This document shows positions 8,068 through 17,683 of a DNA stretch of 64,000 nucleotides, piece after piece. The stretch's first letter is position 1; each line of letters starts with the position of its first letter. Source of the stretch: Gaetbulibacter_B jejuensis. GTDB lineage: Bacteria > Bacteroidota > Bacteroidia > Flavobacteriales > Flavobacteriaceae. The stretch covers positions 558,001 to 622,000 of the forward strand of contig NZ_BAAAGF010000001.1 in assembly GCF_039524015.1 (NCBI RefSeq), read 5' to 3'. The position numbers and the translations under genes are program-made. The notes beneath the pieces were generated by a model. That model was given only the letters and a program-made list of their open reading frames with translations. It had not been told where the DNA came from and did not search any database.

Positions 8068-10005
8068 ATGAGAACATTTTTACCTTACCTGTTTTTTGTC
8101 CTTTCAATTACTGCTTTTGGGCAAGATTTTAATGAAACTTTGAACACTATTAGAGAAGCTGAAGCCAAAGCAGCGCTCAACCAAATGTTCTACAGAGCAA
8201 ATCTCAATACAGGTAATTATGATTTAAAATATCATAGATTAGAATTAAATGTTGACCCTTCGGTGTCATTTATTTCAGGAGATGTCACCACTTATTTTGA
8301 AGCTAAAGAAGCGTTAACCGAAATTACTTTTGACCTTGCTGATAACATGACCGTTTCGCAAGTGTTACATAATGGTAATACATTATCGTATACACAAAAC
8401 TCTGATGATGAACTCATAATTACACTTCCTGCTGTACAAAATGCAGGTGTGCTAGATTCTTTGACTATAAGTTACTCTGGTAATCCCATAAGTTCTGGGT
8501 TTGGTTCTTTTGAACAAACAACTCATAATGGAGACCCAATAATATGGACATTATCCGAGCCTTATGGAGCTAAAGGTTGGTGGCCTTGTAAACAAGATTT
8601 AATTGATAAGATAGACTCTGTTGATGTGTATTTAACAACGCCTCAATTTAATCCTTCAAACGAAGCATATGTTGCTGTGTCAAACGGTTTGGAAATAAGT
8701 CAAACCACAAACGGAAGCGATAAAACCACACTATATAAGCATCGTCACCCAATTCCTGCATATCTAATAGCAATTGCGGTTACTAATTATGAAGTGTATT
8801 CGCATACAGTATCTAACAATGGTAACCCATTTGATATTGTCAATTATGTGTTTCCTGAAAACTTAGCAAGCGCTCAAGCTAGTACTCCAGTTACTGTTGA
8901 TATAATGAATATTTTTTCTGATTTATTTGAAGAATATCCTTTTGCTGACGAAAAATACGGTCATGCTCAGTTTGGTTGGGGAGGTGGAATGGAACATACA
9001 ACGGTTTCATTTATGGGAAATTTTAGCAGAAATCTTATTGCACACGAGCTAGCACACCAATGGTTTGGAAATAAAATAACTTGTGGTAGCTGGAAAGATA
9101 TTTGGCTTAATGAAGGTTTTGCGACTTACTTATCAGGAATTATAATTGATGAGTTAGACGGTAATGATGCTTTTAGAACTTGGAAACAGCAACGCACAAA
9201 TTCCATTACATCAGCACCTGATGGAGCTGTGTATTTATCAGATACCGACACGTTAACTGTTGGTAGGATTTTTAGTGGTAGATTAAGTTATAATAAAGGC
9301 GCAATGGTATTGCACATGCTACGAAAAAAACTTGGAGATACTGAGTTTTTTGGAGGACTTCAAACTTATTTAGTAGATGAAGACCATGCTTATGACTATG
9401 CAAAAACAGCAGATTTTATTAATATTATCGAAACCACCAGTGGGCAAGACCTAACAGAGTTTTTTAGCGACTGGTTATATAACGAAGGATACCCTAGTTA
9501 CACCATAAACTGTACGCAACAGTCAACTACAGAAATAGATATTGAAATTAGCCAAACCCAAAGTCATGCATCAGTATCGTTTTTTGAAGCTCCAGTACCT
9601 ATTCGATTAATTGGGACTGAAGGTGAGACGCTTGATTTAGTACTAGATAACACAATAAACAATCAAGTCTTCAATGAGAGCGTTAATTTTATTGTAGATA
9701 CTGTTATTTTTGATCCTGAAGCCGATTTAATTTCAAGAAACAATACAGTGTCATTGAGCATTAACGAAGAAGCTTTTAATAATAAACTACTTATTTATCC
9801 GAGTCCAGTTTCTGAAACGTTAAACATAAAAAAACCTGACTTTTTACAAGTAGAAGAAGTAAGGGTTTATAATGCCTTGGGTCAACTATTGTACAATAGC
9901 GAATGGACTTCCATAATTGACACAACTCCTTTTTCAACAGGATTACTTTTTGTTCAACTTCAAACCAACGAAGGAATAATTAATAAATCTGTGTTAAAAA
10001 ACTAA
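8068..10005 (+). CDS. M1-family metallo-aminopeptidase with T9SS sorting domain
   Basis: The 645-residue protein has a signal peptide (to about SITAFGQ), an N-terminal M1 beta domain and a catalytic domain. The exopeptidase motif is GGGMEHTT, and the zinc site is His326-Glu327 and His330 (HELAHQWFGN) with Glu349 in LNEGFATY, the canonical HExxH-18-E spacing. The C-terminal 80 or so residues (LLIYPSPVSETLNI...FVQLQ...KSVLKN) form a type A T9SS sorting domain, so it is probably secreted or surface-attached. M1 enzymes remove N-terminal residues from peptides. It is divergent from the SCO1 gene. Confidence 0.95.
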   Translation: MRTFLPYLFFVLSITAFGQDFNETLNTIREAEAKAALNQMFYRANLNTGNYDLKYHRLELNVDPSVSFISGDVTTYFEAKEALTEITFDLADNMTVSQVLHNGNTLSYTQNSDDELIITLPAVQNAGVLDSLTISYSGNPISSGFGSFEQTTHNGDPIIWTLSEPYGAKGWWPCKQDLIDKIDSVDVYLTTPQFNPSNEAYVAVSNGLEISQTTNGSDKTTLYKHRHPIPAYLIAIAVTNYEVYSHTVSNNGNPFDIVNYVFPENLASAQASTPVTVDIMNIFSDLFEEYPFADEKYGHAQFGWGGGMEHTTVSFMGNFSRNLIAHELAHQWFGNKITCGSWKDIWLNEGFATYLSGIIIDELDGNDAFRTWKQQRTNSITSAPDGAVYLSDTDTLTVGRIFSGRLSYNKGAMVLHMLRKKLGDTEFFGGLQTYLVDEDHAYDYAKTADFINIIETTSGQDLTEFFSDWLYNEGYPSYTINCTQQSTTEIDIEISQTQSHASVSFFEAPVPIRLIGTEGETLDLVLDNTINNQVFNESVNFIVDTVIFDPEADLISRNNTVSLSINEEAFNNKLLIYPSPVSETLNIKKPDFLQVEEVRVYNALGQLLYNSEWTSIIDTTPFSTGLLFVQLQTNEGIINKSVLKN

Positions 10006-10046
10006 TGAATAGTTTACATAATGTTTTCAAAATGCGGTTAAAAAGT

Positions 10047-10054
10047 TATTTTTG
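10047..10054 (+). promoter_or_regulatory. -7 promoter element for rseP
   Basis: TATTTTTG matches TAnnTTTG exactly and lies 23 nt upstream of the rseP ATG. Confidence 0.5.
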
Positions 10055-10077
10055 TGGCTTAATTTTTTAAGAGATAC

Positions 10078-11421
10078 ATGGAGTTTGTAATTAAAATATC
10101 TCAATTTTTATTGAGTCTTTCACTTCTAATCGTGCTTCACGAATTAGGACACTTTATACCAGCAAAAGCATTTAAAACCAGAGTAGAAAAATTCTACTTA
10201 TTCTTTGATGTAAAATACTCGTTATTTAAAAAGAAAATAGGAGAGACTGTTTATGGTATTGGTTGGTTGCCACTAGGAGGTTATGTTAAAATCTCAGGAA
10301 TGATTGATGAGAGCATGGACAAGGAGCAAATGGCACAACCACCACAACCTTGGGAGTTTAGATCTAAACCTTCATGGCAACGTTTAATTATTATGCTTGG
10401 TGGTGTAACGGTTAACTTTATTTTGGCTTACGTTATTTATGTATTTATTTCATTAGCTTATGGTGATATTGATATTACATCAAGTAGTGTGAAGGATGGT
10501 TACATGGTGACTAACCCAATATTAAAAGACTTAGGAATAAAAACAGGGGATAAGGTTATAGCTATCAATGACGAAGAGATTGAAACTGTATCACAAATAA
10601 GAAGAAAAATTATTTCTGCTGAAAAACTTACAATTTTAAGTGGTAACGAGACTAAAGAAGTTGTGCTTCCTGAAGATTTTTTAGGTCAATTCAGTTCTAG
10701 TGAAAGCAAGAGTTTTTTCTCGTTACGCTATCCTTTTATCTTAGAAAAAATTCCTGATACATCTGTAAACGCTTCTGCAGGTTTACAACCTAAAGATGTT
10801 ATTGTTTCTTTAAACGGAAAATCTTTAAAGTATTATGACCAGTATGATGCAATAATGGATTCTTTAACTGCAACACACAAGACAATTGATGTTGGTATTT
10901 TAAGAGATGGTCAACAATTAACAAAGACGCTTAAGGTTGAAGACGGTAAATTTGAAATTAAAGCAGGAGGGGATCTTAATGACTTAGAACGCTTAGGCTA
11001 TTATGATATCGTTAAGACCGATTACACTTTTGGTGAAAGTTTTGGAGCAGGACTATTAAAGTTTAAAGACCAAGTTGCTAGTTATGGCGAACAGCTTAAA
11101 AAAATATTCAATCCAAAAACAGGAGCATATAAAGGTGTAGGAGGTTTTAAGGCTATTTACGACGTGTTCCCAGACACTTGGAGCTGGCAAGATTTTTGGG
11201 CGCTTACAGCGTTTCTATCAATTATGTTGGGTGTATTAAATTTATTGCCAATACCAGCTTTAGATGGAGGTCATGTAATGTTTTTACTCTATGAAATGAT
11301 ATCAGGAAGAAAACCAAGTGAAAAGTTTTTAGAGCGTGCTCAAATGGTTGGTTTCTTCATTCTTATTGCTTTAGTATTATTTGCTAACGGTAATGATATC
11401 TTTAAAGCATTATTTAAATAG
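10078..11421 (+). CDS. rseP: RseP-type site-2 protease (intramembrane zinc metalloprotease)
   Basis: A 447-residue inner-membrane protease. The zinc motif HELGH is at 21-25 in the first transmembrane helix, and a GGVTVNFILAYVIYV segment forms the next. The middle of the protein carries PDZ-like regions (about 135-300). The third ligand region is LPIPALDGGH with Asp396. Family members cleave anti-sigma factors and leftover signal peptides within the membrane. It has its own TAnnTTTG promoter and is followed by tRNA-Asn. Confidence 0.95.
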   Translation: MEFVIKISQFLLSLSLLIVLHELGHFIPAKAFKTRVEKFYLFFDVKYSLFKKKIGETVYGIGWLPLGGYVKISGMIDESMDKEQMAQPPQPWEFRSKPSWQRLIIMLGGVTVNFILAYVIYVFISLAYGDIDITSSSVKDGYMVTNPILKDLGIKTGDKVIAINDEEIETVSQIRRKIISAEKLTILSGNETKEVVLPEDFLGQFSSSESKSFFSLRYPFILEKIPDTSVNASAGLQPKDVIVSLNGKSLKYYDQYDAIMDSLTATHKTIDVGILRDGQQLTKTLKVEDGKFEIKAGGDLNDLERLGYYDIVKTDYTFGESFGAGLLKFKDQVASYGEQLKKIFNPKTGAYKGVGGFKAIYDVFPDTWSWQDFWALTAFLSIMLGVLNLLPIPALDGGHVMFLLYEMISGRKPSEKFLERAQMVGFFILIALVLFANGNDIFKALFK

Positions 11422-11462
11422 AAATATTTTTCAAATAAATTTGTTGAAATTAAAAAATAACA

Positions 11463-11470
11463 TATATTTG
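11463..11470 (+). promoter_or_regulatory. -7 promoter element for tRNA-Asn
   Basis: TATATTTG, a perfect TAnnTTTG, lies 26 nt before the tRNA. A TTTGTTG sequence about 20 nt upstream fits the -33 element. Confidence 0.6.
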
Positions 11471-11495
11471 CGCTCGCAAAAGCGAAAAGAAACAC

Positions 11496-11569
11496 TCCTC
11501 CTTAGCTCAGTTGGTTAGAGCATCTGACTGTTAATCAGAGGGTCCTTGGTTCGAGCCCAAGAGGAGGAG
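11496..11569 (+). tRNA. tRNA-Asn (anticodon GTT)
   Basis: A 74-nt canonical cloverleaf: acceptor TCCTCCT/AGGAGGA, D-stem GCTC/GAGC, anticodon stem TCTGA/TCAGA with loop CTGTTAA (anticodon GTT at 11530-11532), a standard T-arm (GGTTCGAGCCC) and discriminator G. CCA is not encoded. A strong terminator follows. It is a useful normal comparison for the odd tRNA-like array at 23.7-24.3 kb. Confidence 0.97.
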
Positions 11570-11575
11570 CAAAAA

Positions 11576-11604
11576 AAATCCCATCGATTTCGATGGGATT
11601 TTTT
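11576..11604 (+). terminator. Rho-independent terminator after tRNA-Asn
   Basis: An 11-bp stem AAATCCCATCG/CGATGGGATTT with an ATTT loop, followed by a T tract. The A-rich left arm may also serve the converging tdh gene. Confidence 0.85.
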
Positions 11605-11626
11605 ATTTAATACTATTTCTTAATAA

Positions 11627-12586
11627 TTATTTTTCAGAACTCTGATACTTCTTTTGTAGTTGGGTGATCATTTCAGAAGTCATTTTTTCCATATCAAAGG
11701 TATGGTTCCAATTCCAGTCTTTTCTAGCTTCAGAGTCATCAATAGATTTTGGCCAACTATCAGCAATTTGTTGTCTAAAGTCTGGGTTATATGATATTTC
11801 AAAATCAGGAATATGTTTTTTAATTGCGCTATAAATGTCTTTAGGAGTAAAGCTGATAGCTGCTAAATTATATGAAGAACGAATACTGATGTTTTCAGCA
11901 GGTGCTTGCATTAATTTTACCGTAGCCTCAATAGCATCGTCCATAAACATCATTGGAAGCTCTGTGTTTTCAGATAAAAAACACTCGTAATTTTTGTCAG
12001 TAATTGCTTTATGGTAAATTTCAACGGCATAATCAGTTGTTCCACCACCAGGTAATGTTTTCCAACTAATAATTCCAGGGTATCTTATGCTTCTAACATC
12101 AACACCATATTTGCTATTATAATATTCGCACCAACGCTCACCAACTTGTTTTGTAATACCATAAACTGTTGTTGGTTCCATTACTGTGTATTGAGGTGTG
12201 TTGTCCTTAGGTGTTGTTGGTCCAAAGACTGCAATACTAGAAGGCCAAAATACACTTTTAATAAAACCTTCTTTAGCAAGATTTAATACATGAAACAGTG
12301 AGTTCATGTTTAAATCCCAAGCTTTCATAGGATATTTTTCTCCAGTAGCACTCAACATAGCAGCCATAAGATATATGGTGTCTATTTGATGTTTTTCAAC
12401 ACAAATTTTAACTGAAGCATAATCTTGGGCATCGACAATTTCAAAAACACCAGAGTTGACAACATCTAAATTGTTGTAATTAATATCGCTAGCAATAACA
12501 TTATTTTTTCCATGGGTTTCTCTTAGTTTTGAAGTTAACTCAGAACCAATTTGTCCACATGCACCAATTACTAAAATCTTTGGCAT
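11627..12586 (-). CDS. tdh: NAD-dependent L-threonine dehydrogenase (epimerase-fold)
   Basis: A 319-residue short-chain dehydrogenase/reductase of extended, epimerase-like type: Rossmann motif GACGQIG near residue 8, acidic residue after beta 2 (ASDINYNNLD) and active-site YGITK. The overall sequence (PSSIAVFGPTTP, RYPGIISW) matches the epimerase-fold threonine 3-dehydrogenases described from flavobacteria and Cupriavidus rather than the zinc MDR type. It would oxidise L-threonine to 2-amino-3-ketobutyrate. No kbl gene for the next step is adjacent. A UDP-sugar epimerase is the alternative but fits less well. Confidence 0.85.
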   Translation of the reverse strand: MPKILVIGACGQIGSELTSKLRETHGKNNVIASDINYNNLDVVNSGVFEIVDAQDYASVKICVEKHQIDTIYLMAAMLSATGEKYPMKAWDLNMNSLFHVLNLAKEGFIKSVFWPSSIAVFGPTTPKDNTPQYTVMEPTTVYGITKQVGERWCEYYNSKYGVDVRSIRYPGIISWKTLPGGGTTDYAVEIYHKAITDKNYECFLSENTELPMMFMDDAIEATVKLMQAPAENISIRSSYNLAAISFTPKDIYSAIKKHIPDFEISYNPDFRQQIADSWPKSIDDSEARKDWNWNHTFDMEKMTSEMITQLQKKYQSSEK

Positions 12587-12739
12587 TTTTTTGAAATTAT
12601 TTGTTCGTTCAAAAATAATAAGAATAAAGAGTACCTAAAACTTAAAACAAAAAATTATTCTCTAATTTTATACTAATGTTTAAACCATCAAGTTTAGTTA
12701 TATTTACACCTTGTTGCATTAAAACCTATAAGAAATACT

Positions 12740-13270
12740 ATGCGTGCTTTAAGCCATATACTATTACTCATTTGTTGTGTTATTATGCTTAGTTGTAATT
12801 CTAGATCAAAAAAAGAATTACAAACAACAGATGATGTAAAAACAGAAGATACAAATAAAATAAGCTCAAATGACATTGAAGCATTAGCTTTTGATGATTA
12901 TATTTTAAGTAATGCTTCTAAAACTAAAATCATGGATTGGCAAAAACTTCATGAACTTAATACGCAGGTTGAGTTTTTAAAAAAAGGTGATTTGTCTTTC
13001 TTTTCAGCTAACGATTCTATAGTTAAATCATTTGTATTTCAACTTAAAGAAGAAACACCTGAAAATGTTGATACAGATATTATAAAATCTAGAGTTACTG
13101 CTTTGGAAACAAAAATTCTAAAGCTTAACAATACAATTGAATTAACAAATATCCCAAAGGAAGAGGTTTTAATGAATATTAAAGAGGTTTTGGTTGCTAT
13201 GTCCAATCTCAACTTTCAAATCAACAAGAAGTTTGAACTGGATGCAAATAATATTGAGAAGCCGCTTTAA
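12740..13270 (+). CDS. Putative lipoprotein, unknown family
   Basis: A 176-residue product with an N-terminal lipobox (VIMLSCNS, Cys near residue 19). A charged linker and a mostly helical C-terminal half follow (about 90-165, with heptad-like Leu/Ile spacing that suggests a short coiled coil). I do not recognise a family. It converges on the TPR gene with a gap of 10 bp. Its mRNA start is probably the TATATTTA-like element about 35 bp upstream. Confidence 0.72.
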   Translation: MRALSHILLLICCVIMLSCNSRSKKELQTTDDVKTEDTNKISSNDIEALAFDDYILSNASKTKIMDWQKLHELNTQVEFLKKGDLSFFSANDSIVKSFVFQLKEETPENVDTDIIKSRVTALETKILKLNNTIELTNIPKEEVLMNIKEVLVAMSNLNFQINKKFELDANNIEKPL

Positions 13271-13280
13271 TAAAACTTAT

Positions 13281-13967
13281 TTACTCCTTAGCAGCTCTTG
13301 CTTGTAAAGCCTCTTTACTAATTTTAGCTAAATTAAAGTTTGGATCAGTAGCTAAAGCTCTGTTTAATACAGCTACAGCCTCATTAGTATTCGCTTCTTT
13401 GTCTTCGTTAAAAATTAATATTGCTCTTAAGTAAGTTAAAGCAGCACTTAATGATACTTGATAAGGTGTTTGCATTTCGTAGTAAGTGCGCTTCATATCG
13501 CTAGTTGCATTGGTTAACCCATATTCAATAGCTGTTTTTGCTCCAGCTAAATCGTTTAACTGAATTTTTAAATCGGCAATTTCATAAGCTAAATACGCAT
13601 TTGCTTGTCTTTGAAAAAGGACTTCATAATGCTCTAAAGCGCGTTTAGGTTGATTAAGTGCTTTTAAGGATAATGCTTTTACTTCTACATTGATATTAGA
13701 GTCTGTTGGGTTTTTATCAATACCAATAGTGTTTAATGCTTCTAGGTGTCTTCCTTCAGAAGCATAAACGTATGCCAATGTGTCTTTTCTTGCCTGAGTA
13801 GGGTTAAGTACGTCTAAATGAGTCATGGCATTTATAATGCCTTGAATATCACCTTGTGCTGTCATTTGCTTGTAATACTTTTCAAAATGTTTTTCAAGCT
13901 CAGACTTAGTTTGCGCGCTTGCACTAAGAGCAATCATTGTTATAGATAGAAGTAAAAACTTTTTCAT
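13281..13967 (-). CDS. Exported TPR-repeat protein
   Basis: The 228-residue protein begins with a signal peptide (MKKFLLLSITMIALSASA). It is built of helical TPR-like repeats: ALNTIGIDKNPTDSNINVEVKAL, RALEHYEVLFQRQANAYLAYEIADLKIQL and a C-terminal AVAVLNRALATDPNFNLAKI. TPRs mediate protein-protein contacts and the location should be periplasmic. No enzymatic domain is visible. It stands alone between the lipoprotein and the M28 peptidase gene. Confidence 0.8.
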   Translation of the reverse strand: MKKFLLLSITMIALSASAQTKSELEKHFEKYYKQMTAQGDIQGIINAMTHLDVLNPTQARKDTLAYVYASEGRHLEALNTIGIDKNPTDSNINVEVKALSLKALNQPKRALEHYEVLFQRQANAYLAYEIADLKIQLNDLAGAKTAIEYGLTNATSDMKRTYYEMQTPYQVSLSAALTYLRAILIFNEDKEANTNEAVAVLNRALATDPNFNLAKISKEALQARAAKE

Positions 13968-14034
13968 GTCATAAAATTTAAAGCGTTAAAACTATAAAAA
14001 TATATGGGAATAGGTCTTAAAAACTTGCTAATAT

Positions 14035-16338
14035 TTAATCAATTTGTATGGTTTTTTTAATAACCACAGCATCATTTAATACAAATGGCTTTGGAATCAT
14101 GTCTGCAGGACGTTTTGGAACTCTAAATAGAGGATTATCTAACATATCAAATGAGGCTTCAAGTAAATCAATTTTTGTGCTTTGATTTTCAGGAACAGTA
14201 AACTCAAGTTCTAAAAATTTATCATCTGCAACAAAATAACTAAATAGCCTATTGAACCTTCTGTTTTCAAAAACATAGGTTTCACTTTCAGCTTTAGGAA
14301 TAGTGTAACCGTTAACGTTAAAGGATAAAAACACGTTGGTAGAATCAGAAAATAGCTCCAATCTATTCACATTTCGTTGAGGTGAAATAAATAGTTTTAT
14401 TTCTCTTTTACCATCTACAATAGTATCCTTTTTAACATCAATGTAAGGGTGTTTTAAGGGTTTAATGTTAGTTTTTTTAGTAAACGTAAATTGAGTTTTA
14501 TACTTACTGGCAATGGTGAATTTTGACAGTGAATCTATATGGTCTGGATTGTCAGTAAGGTAGCTTTCAGTCCAAGGGTCTAAAATATTGTCGTAAGTAG
14601 CCCAAACAGCTTCGTTTTTGTCGCTATCTAAGATGTAAACCAAACTATTTGGTTTTGGACGTTCTTCATTAAAATCAGATTTTAAATGTGCTGAAATAAA
14701 GCAACAAATAGCTAAGAAAAACAATAAGTAAGACCATCTATTTTTATATCTAGAAAACCCAAATAGCGAGATACAAAGTGAAAATATAAGCGACACTAAA
14801 AGAGTAGTAGCAATAATAGTTTTTAGGCCTAATCCTACAGGGAACATTTTTACAAAAGGTGATAAAATCATTAATGCAGGAAACAGCAACAGTGCCATTA
14901 AAATTAAGTTAGGGTGTTTTTGTCTTACAAGAATAAATAAGCTCACTAAACCAAAATACACAGGAATAATCAAGAAACTAGCACCTTTAAGTTCAAAAGC
15001 CATAACTGCTGAAATAACTATCCAGAGCAGTAGAGGAGGAGCAACCAAGCTTGCAGTATTTTCGGGTTTGTACACTTTGTTGTACAACCACATACACACA
15101 CCTGCCGAAAGGAAGGTAAATGCTAAAATATAGATGTAACCATTGTAAGTAAAACCATGTAGTATTTCATTATACTGAGGATATATTGCTTTTAAAACAC
15201 TCCATCCAAAGTACCCAATTACTCCATTAATAACTAAAGCAGCAATTCCTGGTAAAATACCAATAAGCATATGTTTTGAGTTAAGCATTCTTTTTTTAAT
15301 ACCATAAAATACCAATGCAATAAATAATACAATGGCAATAATAAGCATTGGAAAAATCCATGTATTAGGATAGTTTACAGTTTTAAATAGCGGTACATTA
15401 AAATAGACGTCATCTACATCACTTTTTAAATTATTTAAGTTAGTATCACTAAAATAGTAGAGTAGAGGCATTAAATAACTGCCTTGGTGCTCCAGTGTCT
15501 CTCTATCTAAGCGTTCATAATTGTCTAAAGCGGTATGGTAATCAAAATGGTCGTCAATAAATGCAAAATTAAAGCCTTCAATGTCTCCATCTTCTCTAAA
15601 AATAGTGAGATCAGTATCATTAGGTAGTTTTTTATAAACGCTATATGCGAGTGAGTTTGCTACAGGATATTTAGGGTTGGCTTCAATAAAACCTTTAACC
15701 ATATTTTGGTTGCCTCCATTGGTTTCAATAAGCATGTAACTTGGCCCTCCACTTCCTCTGGCTTCAAAATTTAATACTAAACCAATGTCTTTTGCCCAAG
15801 CATGATTATTTACAAACAGTTCAGCTCCATTAAGTCCTAATTCTTCAGCATCAGAAATTAAAATAATAATATCATTTTTAGGCTGTTTACCTTCGTGTAG
15901 GTAAGCTCTTAACCCTTCTAAAATTGTTACCACACCAGATCCAGCATCACTAGATCCAATTGATGAATGCGGATTACTATCATAATGTGTAAGTAGCATA
16001 AGCGCTTTGGAGTTATCAGTCCCTTTTAGTCTTGCTAAAATGTTTTTAGGTTTGGTTAAGCTTCCCCATTTTTTATTGTAACTGTAACCGTCTTGAACTT
16101 GAGTTTCTAAACCTAATTTTTCTAATTCTTCAATAATATAGTTTCTTACATTTTCGTGTTCGGGAGAACCAACATAATGAGGTGCTTTTGATATTTCTTT
16201 TAAATGAACCAATGCACGTTGTGTAGAAAAGGTATTGTCATTGGCATCTAGCTGACTTATTTTGTTAGGCATTAGGGCAGAAAAGCTCCAATAAATAGCA
16301 ATAATTAAGAGTAGAAAAGCTATAATTTTTTTAAACAT
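14035..16338 (-). CDS. M28-family zinc peptidase with C-terminal multi-spanning membrane domain
   Basis: The 767-residue product has one N-terminal transmembrane helix (about 5-22) and an M28 aminopeptidase domain (about 35-300). Zinc-site motifs are LLTHYDSNPHSS, SSDAGSGVVTILE, DAEELGLNGAELF and the late His in DDHFDYHTALDNYE. After that come about eight transmembrane helices (about 330-560) and a soluble C-terminal domain (about 575-767). This layout resembles the vacuolar membrane protease/ERMP1 group. The peptidase should face the periplasm. Substrates are unknown. Confidence 0.88.
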   Translation of the reverse strand: MFKKIIAFLLLIIAIYWSFSALMPNKISQLDANDNTFSTQRALVHLKEISKAPHYVGSPEHENVRNYIIEELEKLGLETQVQDGYSYNKKWGSLTKPKNILARLKGTDNSKALMLLTHYDSNPHSSIGSSDAGSGVVTILEGLRAYLHEGKQPKNDIIILISDAEELGLNGAELFVNNHAWAKDIGLVLNFEARGSGGPSYMLIETNGGNQNMVKGFIEANPKYPVANSLAYSVYKKLPNDTDLTIFREDGDIEGFNFAFIDDHFDYHTALDNYERLDRETLEHQGSYLMPLLYYFSDTNLNNLKSDVDDVYFNVPLFKTVNYPNTWIFPMLIIAIVLFIALVFYGIKKRMLNSKHMLIGILPGIAALVINGVIGYFGWSVLKAIYPQYNEILHGFTYNGYIYILAFTFLSAGVCMWLYNKVYKPENTASLVAPPLLLWIVISAVMAFELKGASFLIIPVYFGLVSLFILVRQKHPNLILMALLLFPALMILSPFVKMFPVGLGLKTIIATTLLVSLIFSLCISLFGFSRYKNRWSYLLFFLAICCFISAHLKSDFNEERPKPNSLVYILDSDKNEAVWATYDNILDPWTESYLTDNPDHIDSLSKFTIASKYKTQFTFTKKTNIKPLKHPYIDVKKDTIVDGKREIKLFISPQRNVNRLELFSDSTNVFLSFNVNGYTIPKAESETYVFENRRFNRLFSYFVADDKFLELEFTVPENQSTKIDLLEASFDMLDNPLFRVPKRPADMIPKPFVLNDAVVIKKTIQID

Positions 16339-16453
16339 AGGAAAGCGTGTTAGTTAGTCTTCTAAATTTACAAAATTATTTCCTATAAAAATATAGTTAG
16401 GTTAAGTCGTTTTAAATCAGTAAATTTAAGACTAACATTATTAATAATTAGTT

Positions 16454-16921
16454 ATGGGAATTAAGAGTTTTCAAGGTGCCAGAAAGCAACAAATTAACGC
16501 TACTGAAAGCACACAGTTAAAAGTGAGCGATTACATGTCAACCAGTTTAATAACTTTTAAACCAGAACAGTCAGTTGAAGAAGTTATCGAATCTTTAATA
16601 CGAAATAAGATTTCTGGAGGACCTGTGGTTAATGATAAAAACGAACTTGTAGGTATAATTTCAGAAGGAGATTGCCTAAAGCAAATAAGTGATAGCAGAT
16701 ATTACAATATGCCAATGGCTCAAGACAATGTTGAAAAGCGCATGATAAGAGATGTTGAGACTATAGATGGCAACATGAACGTGTTTGATGCTGCTAATAA
16801 ATTTTTAAATTCTAAAAGGCGTCGTTTTCCTATTGTTGAAAACGGTAAGCTAGTAGGTCAAATTAGCCAAAAGGATATTTTAAAAGCAGCAATGCAGTTA
16901 AAAGGACATAACTGGAAGTAA
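16454..16921 (+). CDS. CBS-domain protein
   Basis: A 155-residue cytoplasmic protein made almost entirely of two CBS motifs: about 24-82 (VSDYMSTSLITFKPEQSV...GGPVVND...LVGIISEGDCL) and about 95-150 (DVETIDGNMNVFDAANKFLNSKRRRFPIVENGKLVGQISQKDIL). CBS pairs bind adenine nucleotides and usually regulate an attached or partner protein. No effector domain is fused here. Its stop is 1 bp from the convergent end of the next gene. Confidence 0.9.
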   Translation: MGIKSFQGARKQQINATESTQLKVSDYMSTSLITFKPEQSVEEVIESLIRNKISGGPVVNDKNELVGIISEGDCLKQISDSRYYNMPMAQDNVEKRMIRDVETIDGNMNVFDAANKFLNSKRRRFPIVENGKLVGQISQKDILKAAMQLKGHNWK

Positions 16922-16922
16922 T

Positions 16923-17627
16923 TTAATGTCTTTTAAAGTTCACGGTTTCAGGCAAATCTGTAATTATAATTTTTTGTTTAACATCACTTTCTAAAGTTGC
17001 TATTTTGGAGTAGTTATATTCAGGAATAGGTTCGCTAAGGTTTTTCCATTTTACTATTCCAGCAACCGTTATGGTTTCTCCAATTTCAATTATACCTTCT
17101 TTGTAACGAAGCGTTTTATTGAATCCAAAATACCCTGTTGAGTCTATATTATACCTTTTTAAAAGAGATTCAAATTCTGGAGTAGGATTGTTAAAAGTAC
17201 CTGAAGATGTTTTCTTGTCAATTACTAAATGACTTTTATAGTTTTTTGGATGTTGAGTTGGCTTAATAATAACCATATTGCCATTACTCTCAATAAAGAA
17301 ATCCTGAAATCGCTCTTCTTCAATTAAGGTTCTCCAATACGAATTTTTGCCATTGCTTTTCTTCTGTTCAATTTTAATATAATAGAAAATACACTTTCTT
17401 TTACTAAGTGGAGCAATCAAAGGGTTTTGAACATGCAACGCTTTACCACTTACCTTAACAAATTCATTGCTTTTAAAACTACTTACAGGTTTATAAGGTG
17501 TCTTTGCTAAAATTCGTAGTATAGTTTGTTTTGAACTGAAGTAGTATGATGTTATTCCAATTATACTAAGAATAAGAATAACAATGCCTATAATTAGAAA
17601 TGGTGAGGTTGATAAAAATGGAAGCAT
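16923..17627 (-). CDS. Membrane-anchored GIDE/E3-ligase-like domain protein without RING
   Basis: The 234-residue protein has an N-terminal transmembrane helix (about 10-30, FLIIGIVILILSIIGITSYYF). The following domain starts VSGKALHVQNPLIAPLSKRKCIFYYIKIEQ and ends GETITVAGIVKWKN. The pattern of a short beta element, APLSxxxC and a paired later strand resembles the GIDE domain of mitochondrial E3 ligase MUL1 and its prokaryotic relatives, which lack RING fingers. No catalytic residues are evident. The function is unknown; a role at the inner membrane is likely. Confidence 0.6.
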   Translation of the reverse strand: MLPFLSTSPFLIIGIVILILSIIGITSYYFSSKQTILRILAKTPYKPVSSFKSNEFVKVSGKALHVQNPLIAPLSKRKCIFYYIKIEQKKSNGKNSYWRTLIEEERFQDFFIESNGNMVIIKPTQHPKNYKSHLVIDKKTSSGTFNNPTPEFESLLKRYNIDSTGYFGFNKTLRYKEGIIEIGETITVAGIVKWKNLSEPIPEYNYSKIATLESDVKQKIIITDLPETVNFKRH

Positions 17628-17683
17628 GAAAATTTAATTATTGAATACACTATTAGTTGGACATTTACTTTAAATGTTACAGT

